64,000 nt of DNA from JAFGJQ01 sp052034525 (GCA_052034525.1 JBPOIK010000062.1:1-64000); one strand, 5' to 3'. Shown: positions 49,350-58,909, counted from the first letter of the stretch. Notes: generated by a model not told the origin, from the sequence alone. Numbers and translations are program-made.

Positions 49350-50611
49350 GGCACGCGTATATCCTTACTTTGCCGTGCCTTTTCGAAGGCGGCCTGGTCC
49401 GCCGCCGCGTCGTACGATCGGACAAGGCTGATACTTATGGGCACGAGCCGATCGATGGCCGGCCGAAGGACCATGGCCGATCCAAGCAGGGCTGTTGCGA
49501 AGACGATTCTCCCGATCGGGGCCGGCATTCGGGCGCGATCGTGCAGCAACGCCGCCCCGAACGCGCCGGAGATCAGAATGAGCGGCAGGCACGAAATGGC
49601 GTAGTAGTGGAAGGAGCGACGGGGCAGCAGAATCAGCATCAGACATTCGGCCGCCAGCCACAGCAACAGAAAGGTCAGATCGCGGCCGCTCGGTGGGCAG
49701 GCCGCGGCCTGAGTGTTCCCCCGCGCGGTGAGATGGCCGTGCGCCCAGAGGATCAATCCGAGTACGCACCAGCCCAGGGGCGCCCAGAGCGGCACGATGT
49801 CCAACCAGCGACCCGGCCAGCCGGTCTCTCGTCGCAACAGACCGGAGGCCTGGGTGGTCATGGAGTACCATCCCTCGGGCAGCACGCCCTGGAAGGCCAG
49901 CACCGCCGCAACCGCGGCCACCACAATACCAAATCCAAGCAACAGCCCGCCGGCGTGAATCGCCCAGCGACCGGGCGCCCGATACACGATCAAGTCCCAT
50001 ACGCTGACATGAAGGGCAACCGCCACAAGGAGCGGCAGAGCAGTCTGCTTCAGGGCCAGACACACGCCGAGCAAAACGCCCGCCCAGGTGAGACAGCCCC
50101 AACGGTCCAAGCGGATTCCACGCCAGTACAGGGCCACCGCACCCGCGGCCGGCAGCAGAAGGTAGCTCTCGGCCAGGCTGAAGCACTCGGTTGTGTAGTC
50201 TGTCAGGAGAAACACGTTGATGGCCACGACGACCACAACGGTGAGGGTCAGGGCAATCGGGCGGGCGTACAACTCCCGAGCGGCCCGGTAAAACGCCCAG
50301 TATCCCGCCAGCATCCAGACGGATTCCCACGGGATCAGTGGCCAGCGAGAGGCCGGGGCCACAAGATAAACAGAAGCCAGCAACCAGAGCAGGCCCGGAG
50401 GCTTGTCCACTTGCAGGTCACGATAAAGCACCTCTCCCCGGGCGATCTGCCACGCCAGGCCGCTGTACGCGTAGCTGTCGGCCCGGATGGGCGAACAGAA
50501 TGCTCCCGCGCGGCCGGTGACGTGAACCGCCAGAATCGCGACAACGGCCAGCCACCGGCAGAGCCGCCGGGTCCGAGCGCTTCCGAGCGGGTTGTGGGAC
50601 TCATTCGGCAC
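49346..50611 (-). CDS. GT39-like membrane glycosyltransferase
   Basis: A 421-residue polytopic membrane protein with about ten hydrophobic helices. The N-terminal region reads ADSYAYSGLAWQIARGEVLY, with the D-rich first loop of ArnT/PMT-type lipid-linked glycosyltransferases, and DKPPGLLWL, a family mark. The sugar donor would be polyprenyl-phosphate linked. A GTG at 50611 is used; the frame is open upstream but lacks family features. The gene overlaps the following membrane protein by 4 bp (GTGA) and sits close to the XrtA-type deacetylase, fitting surface glycan assembly. Confidence 0.75.
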   Translation of the reverse strand: MPNESHNPLGSARTRRLCRWLAVVAILAVHVTGRAGAFCSPIRADSYAYSGLAWQIARGEVLYRDLQVDKPPGLLWLLASVYLVAPASRWPLIPWESVWMLAGYWAFYRAARELYARPIALTLTVVVVVAINVFLLTDYTTECFSLAESYLLLPAAGAVALYWRGIRLDRWGCLTWAGVLLGVCLALKQTALPLLVAVALHVSVWDLIVYRAPGRWAIHAGGLLLGFGIVVAAVAAVLAFQGVLPEGWYSMTTQASGLLRRETGWPGRWLDIVPLWAPLGWCVLGLILWAHGHLTARGNTQAAACPPSGRDLTFLLLWLAAECLMLILLPRRSFHYYAISCLPLILISGAFGAALLHDRARMPAPIGRIVFATALLGSAMVLRPAIDRLVPISISLVRSYDAAADQAAFEKARQSKDIRVP

Positions 50612-51026
50612 GTTGACTCGAACCTGCTGCGGGATGCCACACAGCAGGTCGCGCGACAGTCTACCGGACCCCTGCCGCGACCGACAGAGCACGCCGCGCG
50701 GCTTGGGTCCGGTTGACAGGCCGCTCCGATCGTACTCGGAAAACATGCCGCAACTTTCGAACAAAACGAAGGTTACTCATGCCGATGGGAGATATGACCG
50801 ATAAGCCCCGACACGCTTACGGTGGCTCAATCGCAGGACAGCATGTCAAGGATTCGGCACTAAGTGGCCGTTATAAGTAATGAACCCTGGGAATGTTGTG
50901 GATTCTGGTCATGAACCTGCCCGCGGCGATCCCGAGCCACGGCGAGATGCTCGGCTCGGCAACGCGTCTGCCCGTGTTCTCCGACGCTCAATCGGAGCAC
51001 CTTGCTCCCGTACGGAGGGAGTGGCC
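50612..51026. other. Intergenic region between divergent genes
   Basis: About 415 bp. Upstream of the LuxR-type gene there is an AT-rich GTTATAAGTAATG patch at 50868-50882. An extension of either gene is possible but not supported by composition. No hairpin with a T-run was seen. Confidence 0.4.
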
Positions 51027-51695
51027 ATGATGATCACCGCGAATGCTGAGGATGCCATGTCCGAGACCGTCTCTGCTCATCGAACGCCAACCGCCGTACA
51101 TCTGATCGCTGAGCCCTCCCTGCGGCGCGACCGACTTCGCGCGGTGCTGTCCATGGATGGCTTCACCTCGGTCACCTACAACCACGTCGAGGAGTTTGTC
51201 GCTCGGCATAATCCGGAATCCGGCGGGTGCGTCATTCTCGACGTGGACCGGATTACGGATACCGAGCTGGCCTGGCTGAACCGCCTCACCTGCGAGCTGG
51301 CGCTGGAGCTTGCGGTGGTGGTGGCGGCGCACACGGACGTGCGTGGGGCCGTGCGGGCTATGCAGGCAGGGGCGGCGGACGTGATCCCCAAGCCGTTTGC
51401 CGAAGAGACGTTCCGAAACGCGGTGCGCCAAGGCGCGGCACGGGTGCGGGCGTGCCGATGTCGCCGGGGGCAATCCCAGGCGGCGGCGCACTCGCTGCAT
51501 ACGCTGACGGCCCGCGAGCGGGAAATCCTGGCGTTGCTGGCCGCCGGCCACGGCACCCGGCAGGTGGCAATGCGCCTGTGCCGCAGCGCCAAAACAATTC
51601 AGAAACACACGGCCAACCTGATGAAGAAGATGGACGTCCACAACCGGGTGGATCTGGTCCGCCGCGCCATACTGGCCGGCCTCGTGGAGCTGTGA
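51027..51695 (+). CDS. LuxR/FixJ-family response regulator with degenerate receiver
   Basis: A 222-residue regulator. Residues about 18-130 are a receiver-like domain: LIAEPSLRRD in place of the usual DD acidic pair, VILDVDRI with the phospho-acceptor-type Asp, and KPF with the conserved Lys. The C-terminal LuxR HTH is complete: LTAREREILALLAAGHGTRQVAMRLCRSAKTIQKHTANLMKKM. One acidic pocket residue is missing, so phosphorylation may be weak or absent. GGAGGGAG precedes the ATG. No histidine kinase adjoins it. Confidence 0.87.
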   Translation: MMITANAEDAMSETVSAHRTPTAVHLIAEPSLRRDRLRAVLSMDGFTSVTYNHVEEFVARHNPESGGCVILDVDRITDTELAWLNRLTCELALELAVVVAAHTDVRGAVRAMQAGAADVIPKPFAEETFRNAVRQGAARVRACRCRRGQSQAAAHSLHTLTAREREILALLAAGHGTRQVAMRLCRSAKTIQKHTANLMKKMDVHNRVDLVRRAILAGLVEL

Positions 51696-51714
51696 TCTCC
51701 GGCCCCGTCCGCGC

Positions 51715-52197
51715 CTACGGCACAAACAGCGCGGCAAGAATCAACAGCAGGCCAAGGACGGCGGTCGCCACGCCACGACCGTAGTGGGGCTCGGCAGTCA
51801 CGAACGCTCGGGCCCAGGCGGGCAGCCGCCGCACCCGAAAAACCTGCAGACCCAATCCGATCGTAGGCAGACCCAGAAAAACGGACAGGATCCGAGCGGG
51901 AATCATCGTACCGTCTCGATTGATTAACCGGGCGATAAGGAAAAACAACGCGGCGAAACCGCCCAGATACAGCCCCGTCTTCAGAATGTCGTTGACATCT
52001 TGCAGCGCGTGCAGTCGATAGATCATCTGTCGGGCGTTGCGAACCACATCCCGGCGGCTGTAGACGTATCCACATTCCGGGCACCGGTTGTTCGGCAGGC
52101 CGGTGAGGTTGTAGCCGCATTCCGGGCAGATCGGCGGAATACGCTCGCGCCATTCGTGTCCGAGCAGGTGGTCCAGAGTGGCCTCATCCAGCGGCAT
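51715..52197 (-). CDS. Double zinc-ribbon membrane protein
   Basis: A 160-residue protein with a zinc ribbon CPECGYNLTGLPNNRCPECG near residue 24-43, a helical segment (RRDVVRNARQMIYRLHAL) and then three hydrophobic helices to the C-terminus. Such ribbons with membrane helices recur in planctomycetes. The function is unknown. The ATG overlaps the end of thiE by 14 bp, so both are translated together. Confidence 0.7.
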   Translation of the reverse strand: MPLDEATLDHLLGHEWRERIPPICPECGYNLTGLPNNRCPECGYVYSRRDVVRNARQMIYRLHALQDVNDILKTGLYLGGFAALFFLIARLINRDGTMIPARILSVFLGLPTIGLGLQVFRVRRLPAWARAFVTAEPHYGRGVATAVLGLLLILAALFVP

Positions 52198-53251
52198 GGG
52201 AGTCTTCCTGAGGCTTGACCGCCGATTCAGCGACGCAGACGGCGTCCTTGAGCCGGCGGGCCGCGGAACACGGATCCGATTGGGAAATCACCGCGCCGCA
52301 CACGCAGATGCAGCGCGCGCCGGCTTGAACAACCTCCAGTGAGTTCTCCAGCCTGATGCCTCCGATCGCCACCAGCGGCAACGACGTCTGAGCCCGCGCC
52401 GCCTCCAGCAGGGCCGGACCCGGCACGTGCGGCTGCGGCTTGGTGTCGCTGGCGAACATCGGACCGACGGCGATGTAGTCCGGCGCCTCGGCCACGGCCG
52501 CCCGCACCTGCTGGGGCGTGTGGGTGCTGACACCGATGATCGGCCCCGGGCCCAGAACGCGCCGCGCGGCGGCCACGGGAAGATCCTCCTGCCCGACGTG
52601 CAGGCCGTCCGCCTGCGCGGCAACGGCCAGGTCTGGCCGATCGTTCATGATAAACAGCGCGCCGCGCTCGCGACAGAGTGCGGCCAGGCGCCGGGCCCGC
52701 TTCAGGAGCTCGCCGTCGGGCAACGCTTTATCGCGAAGCTGCAGACAGTCGGCCCCGCCGTCGATGACGGCTCGGGCGGTGTCGAACCAGTCGCCCGCGC
52801 ACAACGACTCGGTCAGCAGCACGTAAAGCCGGACATGACCGAAGCGGCGAGCGGCCTCCACGCCGATCCGCAATCGCCGTTCCAGCTCGTACCCCTGGTA
52901 TCGAAGCTGCTCGAACGCCCGGCCGAGGCCTGCGTCGACCGTTTTGCCGTACTCTTCCAGCACGCGCAGCGCCTCGCTGAGCCGGGCGGATGCGGCCGCG
53001 ACAACGTCGGCCGGGCCATCCCGTCGGTACTCGCGATCGGTCTGGATGTCGCGGCCCACGTCCTCGACGATGTCCCGGTTGCGCACCACGTTCGCCAGTC
53101 CGGCCTGTGTCAAAGCCGCGACGACGCCGTGCCGGATCTGTTTCGCCCGGCCGCTGAGTTGGGCGTCATCCAGGGCAAACCGCGCGTAGTCTTCCAGCAC
53201 GCGGGCGGCCTCGCGGGCCCGGTTGGCGTTGGCGTCCAGAATGCGGGCCAT
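52184..53251 (-). CDS. thiE: Thiamine-phosphate synthase with N-terminal ThiD2 domain
   Basis: A 355-residue enzyme. The N-terminal ~130 residues are a ThiD2-like helical domain (RILDANANRAREAARVLEDY), also found attached to ThiE in cyanobacteria. The C-terminal TIM barrel joins hydroxymethylpyrimidine diphosphate and thiazole phosphate to thiamine phosphate: DCLQLRDKALPDGEL, FIMNDRPDLAVAAQADGLHVGQED, YIAVGPMFAS and LVAIGGIRLEN. Its product feeds the thiamine pyrophosphate pool. The zinc-ribbon membrane protein overlaps its end. ATG at 53251 is the clear N-terminus. Confidence 0.93.
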   Translation of the reverse strand: MARILDANANRAREAARVLEDYARFALDDAQLSGRAKQIRHGVVAALTQAGLANVVRNRDIVEDVGRDIQTDREYRRDGPADVVAAASARLSEALRVLEEYGKTVDAGLGRAFEQLRYQGYELERRLRIGVEAARRFGHVRLYVLLTESLCAGDWFDTARAVIDGGADCLQLRDKALPDGELLKRARRLAALCRERGALFIMNDRPDLAVAAQADGLHVGQEDLPVAAARRVLGPGPIIGVSTHTPQQVRAAVAEAPDYIAVGPMFASDTKPQPHVPGPALLEAARAQTSLPLVAIGGIRLENSLEVVQAGARCICVCGAVISQSDPCSAARRLKDAVCVAESAVKPQEDSHAAG

Positions 53252-53400
53252 CGTTCCGTCGATGGTTCGGCCTCCCTTGGATGCGTGCTCCGCCGCTCCC
53301 GGTCAGGCGCGCCGGCTTGACAGCGGCGGGCGCTTGCGGTCACTTGGACACGGCCGGGGCGAGGGCTCCCGGGGGAATTCATAACTCGCTGGAGACTGCC

Positions 53401-54429
53401 ATGCAAACACCGGAAATGGAGTACCGCCCGCTGGGTCGATGCGGCACGAGGGTCAGCGTGCTGAGCCTCGGCGGCTGGACCACGTTCGGCGAGAGCCTGA
53501 CGGACGGACGGACCGCCCACCGCATTCTCGCCGCGGCGTTTGATGCGGGGATCAATTTTTTTGACATTGCCGACGCATACGGCCGGGGCAACGCCGAACG
53601 GCTCATGGGCGCCATCCTGTCCGAGCTGCCGCGCCACCGGCTGGTCATCTCGAGCAAAGTTTTCTTTCCGATGAGCGACGACGTGAACGATCGCGGGCTG
53701 TCTCGCAAGCATATCTTCGAGTCCGTCGAGAAAAGCCTGGATCGGATCGGCACGGACTATCTGGACCTGTACTTCTGCCACCGGTTTGATGAACACACGC
53801 CTATCGAAGAAACCGCCCGGGCGATGGACGACCTGGTCCACCAGGGAAAGATCCTCTATTGGGGCACCAGCGAGTGGACGGGCGAGCAGATCCAGGAAGT
53901 CTTCGCGTTCTGCGACAAGCACAACCTCTACCGACCCCAGGTGGAGCAACCGCAGTACAGCCTGGTCGCCCGCACGAAGTTCGAGCAGGACACCGCGCCG
54001 GCGCTGAAGAAGCACGGCCTGGGTTCGGTGATCTGGAGCCCGCTGGCCTCGGGGCTGCTGACCGGCAAGTATGACGACGGGATTCCGGCGGATTCGCGGC
54101 TCGGCCGGTTGAAGTGGGTGCGGAACTGGGTGTACAGCGACCAGAAGCGGGATCGGGTGAAGCGGTTCCTCCAGGTGGCCGAAGATCTGGGCTGCACGCG
54201 GGCCCAACTCGCCATCGCCTGGGCGGCGGCAAACCCGACCGTCTCCAGCGTGATCCTCGGCGCCACCAGCCTGCGCCAGTTGCGCGAGAACCTGGGGGCC
54301 TTGCAGGTGCAACTCGACGGTACCGTCCACAAGAGGCTGGACGCCCTGTTCCCGCTGGACAAACCGGAGAAGCCCGAAAAGGATCGCGACAAAAAGAAAC
54401 CCCGCAAACGCAAACGCCAGAACGATTGA
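53401..54429 (+). CDS. Aldo/keto reductase
   Basis: A 342-residue cytoplasmic oxidoreductase with the alpha/beta barrel of the KCNAB-like group. The catalytic quartet is in DIADAY (Asp, Tyr), SSKV (Lys) and FCHRFD (His), and NADPH-binding QVEQPQYSL and TSLRQLRENLGAL close the barrel. The C-terminus is a Lys/Arg-rich tail. GGAG is placed before the ATG (AACTCGCTGGAG). It lies between divergent thiE and convergent yacG, so is probably monocistronic. The substrate is unknown. Confidence 0.92.
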   Translation: MQTPEMEYRPLGRCGTRVSVLSLGGWTTFGESLTDGRTAHRILAAAFDAGINFFDIADAYGRGNAERLMGAILSELPRHRLVISSKVFFPMSDDVNDRGLSRKHIFESVEKSLDRIGTDYLDLYFCHRFDEHTPIEETARAMDDLVHQGKILYWGTSEWTGEQIQEVFAFCDKHNLYRPQVEQPQYSLVARTKFEQDTAPALKKHGLGSVIWSPLASGLLTGKYDDGIPADSRLGRLKWVRNWVYSDQKRDRVKRFLQVAEDLGCTRAQLAIAWAAANPTVSSVILGATSLRQLRENLGALQVQLDGTVHKRLDALFPLDKPEKPEKDRDKKKPRKRKRQND

Positions 54430-54590
54430 CCGGCCGATCGGCACCGTGTGGATCGGCGCACGGGCCGGGCCGGCGAAAGGTTACCGCATCAAGAACGTCA
54501 CCCTCACATCCGAAGGAAGACCGCTCAGTATGGGGCGGTTGCGTCGTTCGCAAGTGGCGATTGGCAGGTACGTTGGGAGGGCGCGGCAGG

Positions 54591-54612
54591 GGCCCCGGGA
54601 TAACCCGGGTCC
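54591..54612. terminator. Hairpin between convergent genes
   Basis: A 9-bp stem (one mismatch) with CCCGGG cores around an ATAA tetraloop lies between the aldo/keto reductase and yacG genes, which converge here. It could stop transcription from either side. Confidence 0.5.
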
Positions 54613-54626
54613 TTACCGCACCCGTC

Positions 54627-54839
54627 CTACTCGTCATCCGGATCGGGGGCCGGCGGGGAGGACTGCTCGGGCGTCTCGACGGGCGTATCCAGCGGCTCGC
54701 TGATGCGGTATTGCTCGTCAAACCATTTGTGCAGGTCAACCATTTTGCACCGATAGGAGCAGAACGGGCGATAGGGCGCGTCCTCCCGACGCGGCACGGT
54801 CAGGGTTGCTCCGCAGGTTGGGCAGTTGAACGTCGGCAT
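54627..54839 (-). CDS. yacG: YacG-type zinc-binding protein (DNA gyrase inhibitor family)
   Basis: A 70-residue protein with the YacG pattern: FNCPTCGATLTV and PYRPFCSYRCKMVDLHKWF (four Cys zinc site). E. coli YacG binds GyrB. The C-terminus is acidic and Pro-rich. ATG at 54839 is chosen by the start of the zinc motif; the upstream TTG is unlikely. It is the last gene of the folding cluster, after fmdB. Confidence 0.85.
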   Translation of the reverse strand: MPTFNCPTCGATLTVPRREDAPYRPFCSYRCKMVDLHKWFDEQYRISEPLDTPVETPEQSSPPAPDPDDE

Positions 54840-54885
54840 ACGCAACGGATCCGACCGATGCCGGACGCCCCGACATGCTCCGCGG

Positions 54886-55224
54886 TCAGGCGGCCTGGGT
54901 TCCCTTCTTGCCTTTGCCCGCGGGCTTGGGTTTTGCGGACGTGCTCGTGCTCGAGGGCTTTTTGTCGTCGGACTTCGTCGAAACCTGAGATTCCTTCTCC
55001 GCCCGGGCGGCCTTGCGGTAGTTTTCGCTGCGATAGTCCGTTTCGTAGAATCCGGTTCCGCGGAAGATCACTCCGGCGCCCGAGCCGATCAACCGCCGGA
55101 CCGGGGCGTGGCATGTGCAGTTCTTCAACTCCGCCTTCACCGTGCGCTTGGGCTTTTCCGTGATCTGCTGGAACAGTTCGAACACGGCCCCGCACTTCGT
55201 ACACTGGTATTCATATGTCGGCAT
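54886..55224 (-). CDS. FmdB-family zinc-ribbon protein
   Basis: A 112-residue protein starting MPTYEYQCTKCGAVFELFQ, the FmdB/CxxC_CxxC_SSSS zinc-ribbon domain with a second Cys pair in NCTCHAP. It ends in a Ser/Lys-rich tail typical of the family. FmdB-like proteins are regulatory or of unknown function. AAGGAG precedes the ATG with 9 nt spacing. It lies between grpE and yacG on the same strand. Confidence 0.85.
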   Translation of the reverse strand: MPTYEYQCTKCGAVFELFQQITEKPKRTVKAELKNCTCHAPVRRLIGSGAGVIFRGTGFYETDYRSENYRKAARAEKESQVSTKSDDKKPSSTSTSAKPKPAGKGKKGTQAA

Positions 55225-55334
55225 CGAATCGGGCTCCTTGTCGTCGCCGGTGGAGGCGGACGTCATTCGTCTGAATTCATCGCTCCTGCGACCCGCATCC
55301 CGTCGCGCGGGTTCCGGCTTGTCCGCCGGGGCGG

Positions 55335-56024
55335 TTACGCGGTTTCGGGATCCTCATCCGTCGGAGGCGCCGCGGCAATGATGACCTGCGCGGGGCGCAC
55401 CACGCGATCCCGCAGGCAGTAGCCCCGAAGCATCTCCTCAAGCACCGTGCCGGGCGCGTGTTCCGTCGTCGGCCGCTGCATCATCGCATTGTGGAAGACC
55501 GGGTCGAACGGCTTGCCCGCCGCCTCGACGGGCTCCACATGATGGTCCTTCAAAATCTTCAGCAATTTCTCATACACGAGGCGCACACCTTCGACAATCG
55601 CCGGCGAGTCCGTCGTCTGCGCGGCGGCGCTGAGCGTCCGTTCAAAGTCGTCCACCACCGGCAGCAGCGCCTTGACGAAGGCCTCGTTGGCGAACCGGAT
55701 GGCCTCGGACTTTTCCATGGCCGTGCGGCGCAACAGGTTCTGCGCTTCCGCCCGTGCCCGCAGCAGCTTGTCCCGGGTTTCCTCCAGCTCCCGCCGCAGC
55801 GCCTGTTGCTCATCAGACGGCGCGATGGCCGGGTCCGACTGCGTGGTAACCGTATCCGCCGGCTCGACCGCTTGCTCGTCTGCGCGGCCGGCTTCCCGGC
55901 CGGTCGCCGAAGCGGACGGCGCCGCGGATCCGGCGGGCGGCTTTGGCGATGGCGGCGCGCCGCCGAAGCGCCGGACTTCTTCGTCGGTGGCGACGTGAAT
56001 CTTGTGTTCCTTCTTCCTGGTCAT
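55335..56024 (-). CDS. grpE: GrpE, DnaK nucleotide exchange factor
   Basis: A 229-residue protein. Residues 1-70 are a disordered, Pro/Ala/Ser-rich N-terminus; a long coiled coil with LRRELEETRDKLLRARAEAQNLLRR follows, and the C-terminal beta domain ends VRPAQVIIAAAP. It releases ADP from DnaK. ATG at 56024 is preceded by CGGAGCG. dnaJ lies upstream on the same strand (30 bp). dnaK is not in the window. Confidence 0.92.
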   Translation of the reverse strand: MTRKKEHKIHVATDEEVRRFGGAPPSPKPPAGSAAPSASATGREAGRADEQAVEPADTVTTQSDPAIAPSDEQQALRRELEETRDKLLRARAEAQNLLRRTAMEKSEAIRFANEAFVKALLPVVDDFERTLSAAAQTTDSPAIVEGVRLVYEKLLKILKDHHVEPVEAAGKPFDPVFHNAMMQRPTTEHAPGTVLEEMLRGYCLRDRVVRPAQVIIAAAPPTDEDPETA

Positions 56025-56054
56025 GGCGCTCCGTGAGGCGGTCCGCAAAGCCCG

Positions 56055-57194
56055 TTAACCGTTTTTCTTCTCCAGTCCGCCCAGATACTCCACCAGCCGC
56101 TCCAGAAATCCTTTGCTCTCCGGCAGCACGCCCTTGTCTTCCGTTTCCGCGAAGGAACGCAGCAGTTGCTCCTGCCGGCCGTCCAGCCGGGTCGGGATTT
56201 CGACCCGCACCTCCACGTACTGGTCGCCCGTGCGGCCGGTGCGCAGATCAGGCAGGCCGCGCTCGGCCAATCGAAAGACCTGCCCAGGCTGCGTTCCACG
56301 GGGGACCGTCAGAACGGCCATTCCCCGCAGGGTGGGGACCTCCAGCTTCGCGCCGAGGGCGGCCTGTGTGAAGCTGATGGGCATGGACAACACCAGATCG
56401 TTCCCTCGTCGCGTGAAGAACTCGTGCGGCCGGACGTGAACGTAGCAGTGCAGATCACCGCGGGACGCTCCGTTCTCGCCCGGCTCGCCCTCTCCCTGGA
56501 CGCGAATGGCCTGGCCGTCCTGAATCCCCGCCGGCACCTTCACGTTGAGGATTCGTTTCCTGGGGGCCAGCCCGTTGCCGCGGCAGTTCGAGCAGGGCTT
56601 GGAATAGATCCGGCCCTGTCCGCGGCAGGTGGGACAGGGAGTGATGACCCGTCCCATAAGCAGGCCGAACCCACCGGCCTGTTCCACCTGCCCATAGCCG
56701 CCGCAGGTCCGGCAGTTCTGGCGTTGAGATCCGGGGGCGGCGCCGGTGCCGCCGCATTCGTCACAGTAGTCCTGCCGGGTGAACTCCAGGGTGCGTTCCG
56801 TGCCGGTGGCGACTTCTTCCAGCGTCAGCTCCATCTCGGTCTGCAGGTCGGCGCCCCGACCCCGGCCCCGGCGGCCGCCGAACCCGCCGAACAGGTCGCT
56901 GAACCCGAACATGGAGAGGATGTCCTCGAACCCCATTCCGCTGAAGTCGTGAACACCCGCTCCGGACAATCCGGCGTGGCCGAACTGGTCGTACCGCTGC
57001 CGTTTCTGCGGATCACTGAGGACCTCGAAAGCCTCAGCCGCCTCTTTGAACCTCCCCTCGGCGTCGGGGTCGTCCGGGTTCTTGTCCGGATGGTATTTGA
57101 TGAGCAGGCGGCGGTAGGCCTTCTTGATGTCGGCGGGAGACGCATCGCGCCCGACGCCAAGCACTTCATAGTAGTCTCGTTGGGCCTTTGCCAT
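56055..57194 (-). CDS. dnaJ: DnaJ, Hsp40 co-chaperone
   Basis: A 379-residue type I Hsp40. J domain with HPD in KYHPDKN (residues about 33), Gly/Phe region, then a zinc domain with four CxxCxGxG repeats (CDECGGTG, CRTCGGYG, CPTCRGQG, CSNCRGNG), and a C-terminal substrate-binding domain. The ATG at 57194 (MAKAQRDYYEVLGV) is used; an ATG 6 nt earlier is equally possible. It precedes grpE by 30 bp. Confidence 0.95.
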   Translation of the reverse strand: MAKAQRDYYEVLGVGRDASPADIKKAYRRLLIKYHPDKNPDDPDAEGRFKEAAEAFEVLSDPQKRQRYDQFGHAGLSGAGVHDFSGMGFEDILSMFGFSDLFGGFGGRRGRGRGADLQTEMELTLEEVATGTERTLEFTRQDYCDECGGTGAAPGSQRQNCRTCGGYGQVEQAGGFGLLMGRVITPCPTCRGQGRIYSKPCSNCRGNGLAPRKRILNVKVPAGIQDGQAIRVQGEGEPGENGASRGDLHCYVHVRPHEFFTRRGNDLVLSMPISFTQAALGAKLEVPTLRGMAVLTVPRGTQPGQVFRLAERGLPDLRTGRTGDQYVEVRVEIPTRLDGRQEQLLRSFAETEDKGVLPESKGFLERLVEYLGGLEKKNG

Positions 57195-57238
57195 CCCCAT
57201 TGCCTTGTGCCGCCCGCCATCGGGTCTGAAGCGCGCGA

Positions 57239-57262
57239 AGGGCGGACTTTTCAGCCCGCCCT
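57239..57262 (-). terminator. Hairpin between groEL1 and dnaJ
   Basis: AGGGCGG and CCGCCCT form a 7-bp stem with a 10-nt loop, 34 bp after the groEL1 stop codon on the minus strand. No U-run follows. It may attenuate transcription from the chaperonin genes into dnaJ. Confidence 0.45.
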
Positions 57263-57295
57263 GAACACGCGGCTTAGCTGGGCTGCCAACCGTTG

Positions 57296-58909
57296 TTATC
57301 GGATCGCGTTGGCAATCTCCTTTTTCTCATCCTTGAGGTCTGTCACCAGGATTTCCGTGGTGAGCATCAGACCGGCCACGCTGGCCGCACTTTGCAGGGC
57401 GGTCCGGGCCACTTTGGCCGCGTCCACGACGCCGGCCTGGAACATGTCGCCGAACCGGTCTTCGCGGGCGTCATAGCCGTAGGCGCCGGTTTTCTCGAGA
57501 ATCTGCTCGACGACGACCTCGCCTTCGCCGCCGCGATTGGCGACAATCTGCCGGGTGGGGCCGCGCAGAGCATGGGCCACGATGTCCACGCCCACCTTCT
57601 CGTCGCCCCGGGCGTTCTGCCGGGCTTTGTTCACCGCCTCGATCGCCCGCAGGAAGACCACGCCGCCGCCGGGCACGATGCCCTCTTCGGCCGCCGCCTT
57701 GGTGGCGTGCAGGGCGTCGTCCACCAGGTCCTTGCGTTCCTTCACCTCGATTTCGGTCGCACCGCCGACCCGAATGACGGCCACGCCACCGGTGAGCTTG
57801 GCCAGGCGCTCCTGGAGCTTCTCCCGATCATAGTCGCTGGTGGTGGTTTCGATCTGGCTTCGGATCTGGTCGATCCGGGCCTTGGTCTCCGCTTTCTTAC
57901 CGGCGCCCTGGATCACGGTGGTGGTGTCCTTGGTGAGGACGACCTTCTCGGCCCGCCCCAAATCGCCGATCTGCACGTTCTCGAGCTTGATGCCCAGATC
58001 CTCGCTGATCAGCTTCGCACCGGTGAGCACCTGAAGGTCGCCCAGCATCGCCTTGCGACGGTCGCCGAAGCCGGGGGCCTTCACCGCAGCGCACCTGAGC
58101 GTGCCCCGCAGCTTGTTGACCACCATGGCGGCCAGAGCCTCACCGTCCACATCCTCCGCGATGACCAGCAACGCCTGGCCGGAGCTGGCGACGGCCTCGA
58201 GCAGCGGGATGAAGTCGCGCAGGCTGGAGATCTTCTTCTCGTACAGCAGGATCAGGGGTTTCTCCAGCACGCACTCCAGGGAGCCCGGATCGGTCATGAA
58301 GTAGGGCGAGATGAAGCCCTTGTCGAACTGCATCCCCTCGACCACTTCCTTTTCGAGCCCCATGCTCTTGCCTTCCTCGATCTCGACCACGCCGTCCTTG
58401 CCCACCTCGGCGAGAGCGGCGGCGAGCAGTTTTCCCACCTCGCGATCGCCGTTGGCGGCGATGGTGGCCACGTTTTCGAGGTCGGTGGTGCCCGTCTTCA
58501 CCTTGCGGGACTGGGCCTCGATGCTTTTGACCGCGGCGGCGACGGCGGCGTCAATGCCGCGCTTCAGGGCCATCGGGTTGGCTCCGGCGGTCACATTGCG
58601 CAGACCTTCGCGATATATGGACTCGGCCAGCAGAGTGGCCGTGGTGGTGCCGTCGCCGACCTTGTCGCTGGTTCGCCGGGCCACTTCGTTGACCATCTTG
58701 GCGCCCATGTTTTCAAACGGGTTGGGCAGCTCAATCTCCTTGGCGACGCTTGCCCCGTCTTTGGTGATGCGGGGTGCGCCGAAGGACTTCTGCAGAATCA
58801 CGTTTCGCCCCACCGGGCCCAGGGTCACCTTCACCGCCCCGGCGAGCTTGCTCAGCCCGTCCAGAATCTGCTGCCTGGCTTCGTGGCTGAACATCAGTTG
58901 CTTGGCCAT
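57296..58909 (-). CDS. groEL: Chaperonin GroEL (first copy, no GGM tail)
   Basis: A 537-residue 60-kDa chaperonin. Nucleotide-binding KVGDGTTTATLLAE and GIVPGGGVVFLRA are intact. It ends KDEKKEIANAIR with no Gly-Met tail, unlike E. coli GroEL. Start at ATG with AGGAG 7 nt before it. It lies 54 bp downstream of groES. The copy at 59396 is clearly diverged, so the two chaperonins may serve different clients or form mixed rings; this is inference. Confidence 0.95.
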   Translation of the reverse strand: MAKQLMFSHEARQQILDGLSKLAGAVKVTLGPVGRNVILQKSFGAPRITKDGASVAKEIELPNPFENMGAKMVNEVARRTSDKVGDGTTTATLLAESIYREGLRNVTAGANPMALKRGIDAAVAAAVKSIEAQSRKVKTGTTDLENVATIAANGDREVGKLLAAALAEVGKDGVVEIEEGKSMGLEKEVVEGMQFDKGFISPYFMTDPGSLECVLEKPLILLYEKKISSLRDFIPLLEAVASSGQALLVIAEDVDGEALAAMVVNKLRGTLRCAAVKAPGFGDRRKAMLGDLQVLTGAKLISEDLGIKLENVQIGDLGRAEKVVLTKDTTTVIQGAGKKAETKARIDQIRSQIETTTSDYDREKLQERLAKLTGGVAVIRVGGATEIEVKERKDLVDDALHATKAAAEEGIVPGGGVVFLRAIEAVNKARQNARGDEKVGVDIVAHALRGPTRQIVANRGGEGEVVVEQILEKTGAYGYDAREDRFGDMFQAGVVDAAKVARTALQSAASVAGLMLTTEILVTDLKDEKKEIANAIR

